A stretch of 5,268 nucleotides of DNA. Origin: CAZCPB01 sp044223975. Lineage in GTDB: Bacteria > Planctomycetota > Phycisphaerae > Phycisphaerales > UBA1924. Under the pieces are notes generated by a model. The model was not told the origin of the DNA, did not search any database, and saw nothing but the letters and a program-made list of their open reading frames with translations. Below are positions 1 through 5,222 of the stretch, piece by piece. The position numbers were made by a program, and so were the translations under genes. The stretch is from the NCBI GenBank assembly GCA_044223975.1, contig JBGALI010000040.1, positions 1 through 5,268 of the forward strand, written 5' to 3'. Position 1 is the stretch's first letter. Every line of letters starts with the position of its first letter.

Positions 1-2
1 TC

Positions 3-638
3 GTTGGGGTCGAAGCCGCGGTCATGCGACCTACCGCACTCTCGATCAACGTCCTGGTAGCGGCCATCGCGTTCACGCAGTTCGCACTTGCCGGGCACTT
101 CTCGTGGGCGCGGTTTTGGCCATTTGGTGTCGCCTCCATCCCCGCTGCCTACTTCGGCGGCCTCGTCCAACTCCCGCAGCACGCGCTCAAGGTCGCCATC
201 GGTGTCGTGCTTGTGCTCACGGCCGTGCGCATGGCATTCGTCGCCTGGCGACCCTCCAAGGCGGCGTCTGAGCCGCGTGCCCCTTCGATGCCGATGGCCG
301 TGGCCGTTGGTTTGGGACTGGGCTTCTTGGCGGGGCTGACCGGCACGGGCGGCGGCATCTTCCTGAGCCCTGTGATTCTGCTCATGGGTTGGGCCGACCC
401 CAAGCGCACGGCGGCGACGTCGTCTCTCTTTATCCTCGTGAACTCCGTCGCGGGGCTTGGCGGCTTGGCGAGCCGGGGCTGGACGCCACCCGCCTCGCTG
501 TGGCTGCTCGCGGCGTGCGCGGGGATCGGAGGCATCACCGGGGCGACACTCGGCAGCCGACGGGCGACACCTCGCACCCTCAATGTCCTGCTCGCGGTCG
601 TCCTGCTGATCGCAGGCGCGAAGCTGGTGGTCTCGTGA
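3..638 (+). CDS. TauE/SafE-family membrane permease, 5'-truncated by the window edge
   Basis: An integral membrane permease of the TauE/SafE (DUF81) family, whose members are linked to export of sulfite, sulfoacetate or other small organic or sulfur anions. The reading frame is open to the window edge (V-G-V-E-A-A-V before the Met at 24), and the visible part lacks the first glycine-rich repeat, so the true start lies upstream; 211 codons are present against about 240-270 in the family. Counting from the Met at 24, hydrophobic segments lie near residues 5-25, 35-50, 56-75, 92-122, 130-150, 158-178 and 184-203. The second-half signature GLTGTGGGIFLSP is at about 104-116, followed by the typical AATSSLFILVNS segment. 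It runs toward moaE and ends 6 bp from it. Proximity to cofactor genes could reflect a sulfur or oxyanion link, but the substrate cannot be read from sequence. Family call is firm; function is open. Confidence 0.88.
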   Translation, partial: VGVEAAVMRPTALSINVLVAAIAFTQFALAGHFSWARFWPFGVASIPAAYFGGLVQLPQHALKVAIGVVLVLTAVRMAFVAWRPSKAASEPRAPSMPMAVAVGLGLGFLAGLTGTGGGIFLSPVILLMGWADPKRTAATSSLFILVNSVAGLGGLASRGWTPPASLWLLAACAGIGGITGATLGSRRATPRTLNVLLAVVLLIAGAKLVVS

Positions 639-662
639 AAGCCGCTACTTCCACACCGGCTT
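639..662. terminator. weak possible bidirectional terminator between convergent genes
   Basis: A 6-bp inverted repeat, AAGCCG (639-644) and CGGCTT (657-662), separated by 12 nt, begins directly after the permease stop and covers the moaE stop (645-647). It is followed by CTTCC on the plus strand and TCACG on the minus strand, so neither side has a good T-tract. The position between convergent genes suits a shared terminator, but the stem is short. Confidence 0.25.
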
Positions 663-1115
663 CTTCCAGATCGGCACATCCTGCTTGAGGCGGTCGATGA
701 ACGCCGACATCGCCGCGATCGCCTCGGCGCGATGCGGGCTCTTCACAATCAGCACGAACGACACCTCGCCCACAGCCACACGCCCGCGGCTGTGCAGCGC
801 TGTAAGCGACGAAAGGGCGTGCTCTTCCGCGATCTGGCGGGCCAACGCGCGAAGTTCACACTCGGCCATCGGGTCGTAGGTCTGGTAGTCCAGCGCCAGC
901 AGTTCCCGTTCGTCGCCGCCGTGGGCCTCGCTGCGCTCGCCCCGGCGCACGATTCCCTCAAAGCGAAGCACGGCACCAACCACGCCGGGTGCGCAAGGCC
1001 GAGAGACATCACTCGCGGGGTTCCAGCCCTCGCCGAGCAGAGCCGCCCGCTCAACCTTCGGCATAAGGGAACCGTCCACAACGCGTGCGATGACCACAGG
1101 GTGCAAAGAGGGCAT
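645..1115 (-). CDS. moaE: Molybdopterin synthase catalytic subunit MoaE
   Basis: The large subunit of MPT synthase, a cytoplasmic MoaD2-MoaE2 enzyme that transfers sulfur from thiocarboxylated MoaD to cyclic pyranopterin monophosphate, forming the dithiolene of MPT. The product is 156 aa, close to the family norm of about 150. Core family segments are VGAVLRFEGIVRR (46-58), LDYQTYDPMAE (75-85), HSRGRVAVGEVS (108-119), KSPHR (125-129) and DRLKQDVPIWKKPVWK (141-156). K144, K151/K152 and the H128-R129 pair match the positions of active-site Lys and His-Arg residues known in E. coli MoaE. A linker GERSEAHGGDERE (59-71) is a little longer than usual. The ATG at 1115 was chosen because it follows the moaD stop by 2 nt and has AGGAGG 9 nt upstream; an open frame runs farther upstream but only overlaps moaD. 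It forms an operon with moaD. Confidence 0.95.
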   Translation of the reverse strand: MPSLHPVVIARVVDGSLMPKVERAALLGEGWNPASDVSRPCAPGVVGAVLRFEGIVRRGERSEAHGGDERELLALDYQTYDPMAECELRALARQIAEEHALSSLTALHSRGRVAVGEVSFVLIVKSPHRAEAIAAMSAFIDRLKQDVPIWKKPVWK

Positions 1116-1117
1116 CG

Positions 1118-1372
1118 TCAGCCGCCTCCTACGAGCGTGATGAGCGCGACCTCGTCGCCCTCCCGGATCGGATGTCCTCCCCTGACGAAAGACTGGTTCA
1201 CCGCAAGGCGGCCCGTTTCTACGGGCGGCAAGGCAAAGCGAAGGTCCGGATGCTGCGCGTGGAGGGCCCTTAAGACGTCTTGAACGGTCGGTTCGGCGCC
1301 CACGACGACGGTGACGCGGTCCGATTTCTCGCGTGTGGCAGCGGCACCGAAGAGGAGCACGTCGACTTCCAT
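1118..1372 (-). CDS. moaD: Molybdopterin synthase sulfur-carrier subunit MoaD
   Basis: The small ubiquitin-like sulfur carrier of MPT synthase. Its C-terminal glycine is adenylylated by MoeB, converted to a thiocarboxylate and inserted into the MoaE active site. The product is 84 aa, typical of the family (about 80). Beta-grasp features are the VDVLLFGAAATREK strand-turn (3-16), TVQDVLRALHAQHP (29-42), LAVNQSFVRGGHPIREGDEVALI (56-78) and the essential Gly-Gly terminus. The tail reads ITLVGGG rather than the common PPVxGG, a departure also reminiscent of ThiS tails, but the pairing with moaE fixes the role. The ATG at 1372 has no clear SD; a -10-like TACACT ends 6 nt before it, so translation could be leaderless. 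It lies 2 nt upstream of moaE and is divergent from moeA. Confidence 0.94.
   Translation of the reverse strand: MEVDVLLFGAAATREKSDRVTVVVGAEPTVQDVLRALHAQHPDLRFALPPVETGRLAVNQSFVRGGHPIREGDEVALITLVGGG
1125..1130 (-). promoter_or_regulatory. Ribosome binding site of moaE inside the moaD glycine codons
   Basis: On the minus strand AGGAGG lies 9 nt before the moaE ATG at 1115. It is formed by the last moaD codons GTA GGA GGC (Val-Gly-Gly), followed by GGC TGA. The perfect SD decides the moaE start and suggests translational coupling of the two MPT synthase subunits. Confidence 0.8.
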
Positions 1373-1373
1373 T

Positions 1374-1384
1374 GTGGGAGTGTA
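1374..1384 (-). promoter_or_regulatory. Candidate moaDE promoter -10 region (TACACTCCCAC)
   Basis: On the minus strand TACACT (1384 to 1379) matches the -10 consensus TATAAT at four of six positions and is followed by CCCACA and then the moaD ATG. With a usual -10 to start-site distance the transcript would begin at or next to the ATG, which fits the absence of an SD. The same 11-mer recurs before the SnoaL-like gene at 4892-4902. No convincing -35 is visible. Confidence 0.4.
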
Positions 1385-1388
1385 TGGT
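1383..1388 (+). promoter_or_regulatory. Weak candidate -10 element for the moeA operon
   Basis: TATGGT on the plus strand overlaps the minus-strand TACACT by two bases. It lies 6 nt before the upstream GTG start option of moeA (1395) and 30 nt before the preferred ATG (1419). It matches TATAAT at four of six positions with no recognisable -35. The divergent gene pair leaves only 22-46 bp for both promoters, so the moeA operon promoter is either here or inside moaD. Confidence 0.25.
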
Positions 1389-1408
1389 TAGGCGGTGACG
1401 GCGATGCC

Positions 1409-1413
1409 AGGAG
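1409..1413 (+). promoter_or_regulatory. Ribosome binding site of moeA
   Basis: AGGAG lies 5 nt before the ATG at 1419. The two in-frame upstream options, GTG at 1395 and ATG at 1404, have only weak purine runs before them, so this site favours 1419 as the start. Confidence 0.55.
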
Positions 1414-1418
1414 CGTGC

Positions 1419-2768
1419 ATGGGCTTTCGAGGTCATCCATTCGTCTTCGGCTCACCCGCGGCCGCCGTGGCGGCCATGATCGCCCGCGCCGGTCGCGCGG
1501 CGCGCCCGGGCGAGCGCGTGGAGTTGAACGAGTCCGCGGGCCGCATCCTTGCCGAAGAAGTCCGCGCCGACCGCGACAGCCCCGCCTTTGACTACTCGGC
1601 GATGGACGGGTATGCGGCCTGCGCCGCTGAATTGGCCGCCCTTGCAACGGGGGGCTCCAGCGAGACCGCACAGGCGATCACGCTGCCGGTTGTGGGCGAG
1701 TCCCGCATCGGCGAGCCGCCTCCGACGTCTTTCGACGGTGATCGTCGGCGCGTTGCCGTGCGGATCGCGACCGGCGCACCAATCCCCACAGGAGCCGACA
1801 CCGTCCTTCGGCGGGAGGATGTCATTGAACACGCGGTGGGAGGGACGGCAGAGGCCACTTCAATCTCCGTGACGCCGGCGGCGGCGGCCCGCATGAGGCG
1901 GGGAGACCATATCCGCCGCCGAGGCGAGAACGCACCGGCGGGGGCGGTCGTCCTCAGCGCGGGCGAAGTGATCACGGCCGCGGGACTGGCGACGCTCGCA
2001 GCCGTAGGGATCACGCGGCCGGCGGTTTTTACTCGCCTCCGCATCGCCCTCATCACCACGGGTGATGAACTCGTCGAGCCGCATAACACGCCGTTAACCT
2101 TTCAGATCCGCAACAGCAACGCCTCAGCCGTCCGGGCCATCCTGGAGTCGCACGCGTGGGCGGAGGTCACGAGCGTCTCCCACATCCGTGACGATGGGAA
2201 TCTTCGCGGCGCGTTGGAACACGCGTCCCAGGACGCCGATGCGGTGGTCCTCACCGGCGGAGTCTCGATGGGACACCGAGACCGCGTTCGAGCCGCCGTC
2301 GAACAGGCGGGGGCCGAGGTTGTCTTTCACGGACTCCCGCAGAGGCCCGGAAAACCGATGCTCGGGGCCGTCGTGCGGCGACCGGCGCCACACGCCGCCG
2401 AGACGCTTCCCATCTTCGGACTCCCCGGTAATCCCGTCTCCGCTCTTGTCACATGTACACGAATCGCCCTCCCCGTCCTTGCGGCCTGCGCTGGAGCGAA
2501 GCGAACGCCGCCGAGTTGTCTCCCGAGGCTCATCGAGGTCCGGAATGCCGACGACCGGAAGCTCGAGTTGTGGTGGCACCGCTTGGTCCGATTGGTGGTA
2601 GACGCTAACGGCCTTCCACAGGCGGAGCTGATCGACACACGCGGCTCGGGGGATATCGTCGCGTCGGGGATGAGCGACGGCTTTGTGGAAGTGCCCCCGG
2701 ACTCCACGGACGCGATCCTGCCCTATTACGATTGGCCGACGGGGTCTCGCTCGCGGGTGACCACATAA
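1419..2768 (+). CDS. moeA: Molybdopterin molybdenumtransferase MoeA
   Basis: Inserts molybdate into adenylylated MPT (made by MogA), releasing AMP and giving Mo-MPT in the cytoplasm. The product is 449 aa from the ATG at 1419, or 457 from the GTG at 1395; the family is usually 400-420. Counting from 1419, the N-terminal MoeA domain has SPAFDYSAMDGYA (54-66), VRIATGAPIPTGADTVLRREDV (114-135) and the RRRGEN segment (166-171). The MoCF/MPT-binding domain spans about 207-357, with RIALITTGDEL (208-218), QIRNSNASAVRAIL (229-242), LTGGVSMGHRD (278-288), RPGKPM (309-314) and FGLPGNPVSALV (333-344). The C-terminal domain (about 370-440) includes the GSGDIVASGMSDGF segment (409-422). All expected motifs are present, so it should be active. 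It heads the plus-strand operon, 21 nt before moaC. The start is the main uncertainty. Confidence 0.95.
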   Translation: MGFRGHPFVFGSPAAAVAAMIARAGRAARPGERVELNESAGRILAEEVRADRDSPAFDYSAMDGYAACAAELAALATGGSSETAQAITLPVVGESRIGEPPPTSFDGDRRRVAVRIATGAPIPTGADTVLRREDVIEHAVGGTAEATSISVTPAAAARMRRGDHIRRRGENAPAGAVVLSAGEVITAAGLATLAAVGITRPAVFTRLRIALITTGDELVEPHNTPLTFQIRNSNASAVRAILESHAWAEVTSVSHIRDDGNLRGALEHASQDADAVVLTGGVSMGHRDRVRAAVEQAGAEVVFHGLPQRPGKPMLGAVVRRPAPHAAETLPIFGLPGNPVSALVTCTRIALPVLAACAGAKRTPPSCLPRLIEVRNADDRKLELWWHRLVRLVVDANGLPQAELIDTRGSGDIVASGMSDGFVEVPPDSTDAILPYYDWPTGSRSRVTT

Positions 2769-2779
2769 GTTGCGGGAAT

Positions 2780-2783
2780 GAGG
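2780..2783 (+). promoter_or_regulatory. Ribosome binding site of moaC
   Basis: GAGG lies 6 nt before the ATG at 2790 and supports that codon over the in-frame ATG at 2778, which has only GCGGGA close upstream. The site overlaps the alternative start. Confidence 0.45.
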
Positions 2784-2789
2784 CAGACG

Positions 2790-3305
2790 ATGAACGACAG
2801 AACCCCCGGGACGTATTCAGCCGGTCTTTCCCACGTCGGCGCGGACGGCGCGGCCAGGATGGTGGATGTCGGAGGCAAGCCGATCACCGCGAGGATCGCG
2901 AGCGCCGAGGGGTTCGTGCGCATCTCGCCGGAACTTGAGCGTGCGATCCGCGAGAACTCGGTCAAGAAGGGCGCCGTGCTCGATGTCGCTCGGCTCGCCG
3001 CGATCCTCGCCGCCAAGCGCACCGACGAGCTCATCCCCCTGTGCCACACGCTGCCGCTCGAAGAGGTTGACGTGGAGACCGTGCTCGAACCCGGCCGCGT
3101 CAAGGTCACAGCCACCGTCCGGACGCAGGCCCGCACCGGCGTCGAGATGGAGGCGCTGACAGCAGTAGCAATCGCCTGCCTGACGGTGATCGACATGGGC
3201 AAGGCCATCGATAAGGCGATGGTCATCGAGGGGATCCGCGTCACGGAGAAGCGCGGCGGCCGCCACGGCGACTACACCGCAGCGCCCCGGGAGGAGGGGC
3301 GATGA
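2790..3305 (+). CDS. moaC: Cyclic pyranopterin monophosphate synthase MoaC
   Basis: Converts the MoaA product 3',8-cyclo-7,8-dihydro-GTP to cyclic pyranopterin monophosphate, the second step of Moco synthesis; the family acts as a soluble hexamer. The product is 171 aa from 2790 (175 from the alternative ATG at 2778), close to the usual 160. Diagnostic segments are MVDVGGK (24-30), AAKRTDELIPLCHTLPL (74-90), TGVEMEALTAV (116-126) and IDMGKAIDKAMVI (134-146). H86, E119, E121, D135 and K138 correspond to conserved residues around the E. coli MoaC active site, including H77, D128 and K131. The C-terminal RGGRHGDY (155-162) matches the family SGGKSGD(F/Y) end. The stop overlaps the mogA start as ATGA, indicating translational coupling. 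MoaA, its partner enzyme, is not in the window. Confidence 0.96.
   Translation: MNDRTPGTYSAGLSHVGADGAARMVDVGGKPITARIASAEGFVRISPELERAIRENSVKKGAVLDVARLAAILAAKRTDELIPLCHTLPLEEVDVETVLEPGRVKVTATVRTQARTGVEMEALTAVAIACLTVIDMGKAIDKAMVIEGIRVTEKRGGRHGDYTAAPREEGR
3291..3297 (+). promoter_or_regulatory. Strong ribosome binding site of mogA
   Basis: GAGGAGG lies 4 nt before the mogA ATG at 3302, inside the last codons of moaC. It confirms the 4-bp overlapping start. Confidence 0.75.
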
Positions 3306-3859
3306 GCGAAGGCGATCGTTCCATCCGCGCCGCTGTGTTGACCGTGAGCGATCGATGCTCACGCGGCGCAGCCACAGACACATCGGGGCCGGCGCTCGCC
3401 CACATGCTCCGGGCGAGCCTGAGCGCCGACGTGGTCCAGACTAGATGCCTGCCCGACGAGCACGATCAACTTGCGGCCTGCTTCCTCGATTGGTCCAGCC
3501 CCGCGCACCGCATCGACCTGATCGTGAGCACGGGCGGCACGGGCCTCGCGCCGCGCGACGTGACGCCCGAGGCCGCGCGGAGCGTGATCGAGCGCGAGCA
3601 CCCCGGGTTGATGGAACTGGCCCGCCTGCGCTGCATGGCAAGGACGCCGAGGACTTTCTTGTCGCGCGGGGTTGCGGGCACCATCGGCAGGACGCTGATC
3701 CTGACTCTGCCCGGCTCACTCAAGGGAAGCACGGAGAACCTCGAAGCCCTGCTCGACATCCTGCCGCACGCCATCGAGACGCTGCGCGGGGAAGTGCAGG
3801 ACGATGGGCGGCCGGACGCGACGCCGGAGGGCGGGAAGGTCATCCGCCATGACACCTGA
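3302..3859 (+). CDS. mogA: Molybdopterin adenylyltransferase (MogA/MoaB family)
   Basis: Activates MPT with ATP to give adenylyl-MPT, the substrate of MoeA. The product is 185 aa, between E. coli MoaB (170) and MogA (195). It is a single MoCF_biosynth domain: the first strand RAAVLTVSDRCSRGAATDTSGP (9-30), IDLIVSTGGTGLAPRDVTPEA (71-91), EHPGLMELARL (99-109), LSRGVAGTIGRTLILTLPGS (120-139) and the ENLEALLDILPHAIETL helix (145-161). The TGGTG loop followed by RDVTPEA, with D86 matching the catalytic-region Asp of MogA, favours MogA over MoaB, although genome annotations often name this subtype MoaB. A 22-residue polar tail follows the domain. It starts inside the moaC stop codon and its last 11 bp overlap mobA, so it sits in the middle of a coupled operon. 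Confidence 0.92.
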   Translation: MSEGDRSIRAAVLTVSDRCSRGAATDTSGPALAHMLRASLSADVVQTRCLPDEHDQLAACFLDWSSPAHRIDLIVSTGGTGLAPRDVTPEAARSVIEREHPGLMELARLRCMARTPRTFLSRGVAGTIGRTLILTLPGSLKGSTENLEALLDILPHAIETLRGEVQDDGRPDATPEGGKVIRHDT

Positions 3860-4454
3860 CACGCCGATCGTCCCGCCCGATTTCCTTGCGAGCGTCCAGC
3901 CGGTTGTCCTCGTCGGAGGCAGGAGCCGACGTTTCGGCCGGGACAAACTCCGCGCGCCTTGGGGAAGCGAGGGACGAATTCTCGTCCAGCACCCCATCGA
4001 AGCTCTGCGCGGAATGTTCGGTCGTCGCGTAAAGCTGGTTGGGGCCTGCGATCCCGCCGTCCTTCCGTTGGCGGACGGCGTCATTCCGGACCTCCATCCG
4101 GGCATCGGCCCGATGGGCGGCATCATTTCAGCCCTCTCCCAATGGCCCGAGTCGATCTTCGTGCTGGCGGGGGACATGCCTTCCTTCCGCGGCGAGGAGA
4201 TCGCACAAATCCTCCAGGTCGCACGGATGCACCCGGGCGCTCATGCCGTCTGTGCCTTCACAGATCGCCTGCACCCGTGCGCTGCGGTGTATACGCAGCA
4301 CGCCAGGCCACTCTTGGAGGCCAGCGTTTCGCGCGGTGACTACAAGCTGCTGTGCGCATTGGACCCGATTGAAGTCCTTTCAGTGCCCGTCGCGCCGGAA
4401 GCAGCGAGGAACGTCAACCTGCCCGGCGATGTCCACGCGGCTCATGCTCAGTGA
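3849..4454 (+). CDS. mobA: Molybdenum cofactor guanylyltransferase MobA
   Basis: Transfers GMP from GTP to Mo-MPT to build MGD and bis-MGD for DMSO-reductase-family enzymes. The product is 201 aa, typical of the family (about 190-200). The nucleotide-binding loop is VVLVGGRSRRFGRDK (19-33), with K33 as the conserved Lys; family members usually read LAGG here. Further motifs are DLHPGIGPMGGIISAL (81-96), FVLAGDMP (104-111) with the metal-binding Asp109 and Gly in place of the more common Cys, LHPCAAVY (141-148) and the C-terminal RNVNLPGDV (187-195), which matches NVNTPxDL. The ATG at 3849 was chosen over the in-frame ATG at 3804 because the Rossmann strand then starts at a normal distance and GAAGG lies about 9 nt upstream. 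It overlaps mogA by 11 bp, is the last gene of the operon and converges on the SnoaL-like gene. Confidence 0.92.
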   Translation: MTPDTPIVPPDFLASVQPVVLVGGRSRRFGRDKLRAPWGSEGRILVQHPIEALRGMFGRRVKLVGACDPAVLPLADGVIPDLHPGIGPMGGIISALSQWPESIFVLAGDMPSFRGEEIAQILQVARMHPGAHAVCAFTDRLHPCAAVYTQHARPLLEASVSRGDYKLLCALDPIEVLSVPVAPEAARNVNLPGDVHAAHAQ

Positions 4455-4501
4455 GGAACCGTGGGACCGACACCCGCCGCACGCCCGCCCACCCCGGCCG
4501 T

Positions 4502-4864
4502 TCACCCCTCCTTGACCTCCATCAGGTAGCTCGTGAGTTTCCGCACCAGCCCGCCGCGCATCTCGAACACGTCGCAGAAGACGACGAACAAGGCGCCGCC
4601 GTCGCGGTGCTTGGCCCGAACCGAGCCCTCGGCGACCACGATGTCGTTCTCCTCGACCACCGGCGTCAAGCGGATGTCGGGGTGGCCCACGAACGCCTCG
4701 TTCTCGATCTGCCCGTCGAACTCGCGCTGGCCCTTGGTGTGGAACGCGCCGGGGATGACCCACTCCACATCGTCGGTCAGGCACGCGAGGACCGCGGCGT
4801 GGTCGGTACGCCGGAAAGCTTCCATGTACCGCTCGACGGTCTGGGTGTTCATGCTCATGGCCAT
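4502..4864 (-). CDS. SnoaL-like / NTF2-fold small protein
   Basis: A 120-aa protein of the SnoaL-like, NTF2-fold superfamily, a cone-shaped alpha+beta fold that hosts varied enzymes and binding proteins. Visible landmarks are the N-terminal helix TVERYMEAFRRTDHAAVLACL (9-29), the DDVEWVIPG strand (31-39), the ENEAFVGHP segment (54-62), EENDIVVAEGSVRAKHRDGG (71-90) and the terminal strands FCDVFEMRGGLVRKLTSYLME (96-116). The superfamily is clear, but no catalytic residues are certain, so substrate and reaction are unknown. The start is ambiguous: ATG at 4864 follows GGAGG by 4 nt, ATG at 4858 by 10 nt, and ATG at 4852 gives an N-terminus close to what I recall of homologs. It lies 121 bp downstream of the thioredoxin-like gene on the same strand and appears to have its own promoter. 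Confidence 0.82.
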   Translation of the reverse strand: MAMSMNTQTVERYMEAFRRTDHAAVLACLTDDVEWVIPGAFHTKGQREFDGQIENEAFVGHPDIRLTPVVEENDIVVAEGSVRAKHRDGGALFVVFCDVFEMRGGLVRKLTSYLMEVKEG

Positions 4865-4891
4865 CGCGCCTCCATCAGCGCCTCAGGGGGC

Positions 4892-4902
4892 GTGGGAGTG
4901 TA
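4892..4902 (-). promoter_or_regulatory. Candidate promoter -10 region of the SnoaL-like gene (TACACTCCCAC)
   Basis: On the minus strand TACACT (4902 to 4897) is followed by CCCAC, the same 11 bases found before moaD. Transcription would start near 4889-4890, leaving a leader of about 25 nt that contains the GGAGG SD before the ATG at 4864. No good -35 is seen; the expected -35 position falls inside the adjacent terminator stem. Confidence 0.45.
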
Positions 4903-4936
4903 GAAAACCCGGCGTGACCGAAGTGGCCGCGCCGGG
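4903..4936 (-). terminator. Intrinsic terminator of the thioredoxin-like gene
   Basis: Read on the minus strand, CCCGGCG and CGCCGGG form a 7-bp stem. After one C/A mismatch an inner GGCC/GGUC stem of 4 bp closes a 5-nt ACUUC loop, and the hairpin is followed at once by TTTTC. It begins 49 nt after the stop codon of the thioredoxin-like gene. The T-tract is short (four T), but the stem is strong. The next base begins the -10 candidate of the SnoaL-like gene. Confidence 0.65.
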
Positions 4937-4985
4937 CGTGAGTGACCAAGTTGCGTCCGCGGGCGGCCCGTCCGCCGCGCGGTGA

Positions 4986-5222
4986 TTACTTCAACACCGA
5001 GAGGTCCGCTCCGTGGTTGATGTGGAAGGGCTGGCCGTTGATGACCAGCGCGGGGACGGACTTGACGCCCGCGTTCTCGGCCTCGGCGACGCGGCTCTTC
5101 TGCTGGCCGAGGTGGACGATCTCGACGGTGTACTTGGAACGGTCCAGGGCCTCGGCGACGGTGCGCTCGGCGGCGACGCAGACGGGGCAGCCGGCGTGAT
5201 AGAACGTGGCTTTGGTGCTCAT
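4986..5222 (-). CDS. Small thioredoxin/glutaredoxin-fold protein with CPVC motif
   Basis: A 78-aa cytoplasmic thioredoxin-fold protein, with no signal peptide or membrane segment. It has the first strand ATFYHAG (5-11), the redox motif CPVC (Cys12, Cys15), a helix through VAAERTVAEAL (16-26), the second strand YTVEIVHLG (31-39) and the cis-proline loop KSVPALVINGQPFHINHG (54-71) with Pro57. Its length is that of small glutaredoxin-like proteins rather than full thioredoxins (about 105). It probably reduces or exchanges disulfides, or delivers electrons to an unknown partner; the partner cannot be named from sequence. The ATG at 5222 has AAAGGA 8 nt upstream (5236 to 5231). It is followed by an intrinsic terminator and then by the SnoaL-like gene on the same strand. 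Its promoter is not recognisable in the 46 bases left before the window end. Confidence 0.85.
   Translation of the reverse strand: MSTKATFYHAGCPVCVAAERTVAEALDRSKYTVEIVHLGQQKSRVAEAENAGVKSVPALVINGQPFHINHGADLSVLK

Noticed and set aside
732..1283. Open frame of about 180 codons on the plus strand across moaE/moaD
   Set aside because: It is antisense to two well-conserved genes, has no recognisable motif, and is the kind of long spurious frame common in GC-rich DNA.
1116..1436. Upstream in-frame extension of moaE giving a 263-aa protein
   Set aside because: The added part is Arg-rich low-complexity translation lying over moaD, and the ATG at 1115 has a perfect SD and a normal MoaE N-terminus.
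3804..3848. Longer mobA start at the ATG at 3804
   Set aside because: The extra 15 residues are Arg-rich translation of the mogA tail; the ATG at 3849 gives the expected distance to the GGRSRRFG loop.
4461..4492. Possible terminator between mobA and the SnoaL-like gene (GTGGG and CCCAC arms)
   Set aside because: Only 5 bp, with a 22-nt loop and no T-tract on either strand; I see no supportable terminator in this 47-bp gap.
4911..4918. GGCGTGAC shared with 5257-5264, upstream of both small minus-strand genes
   Set aside because: The first copy is part of the terminator stem, which explains its sequence; an 8-9 base match alone is weak evidence for a regulator site.
4937..4985. Possible small gene in the gap between the thioredoxin-like gene and its terminator
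   Set aside because: Only 49 bases, with no start codon plus SD combination and no recognisable peptide; it is best read as the 3' untranslated part of the thioredoxin-like transcript.
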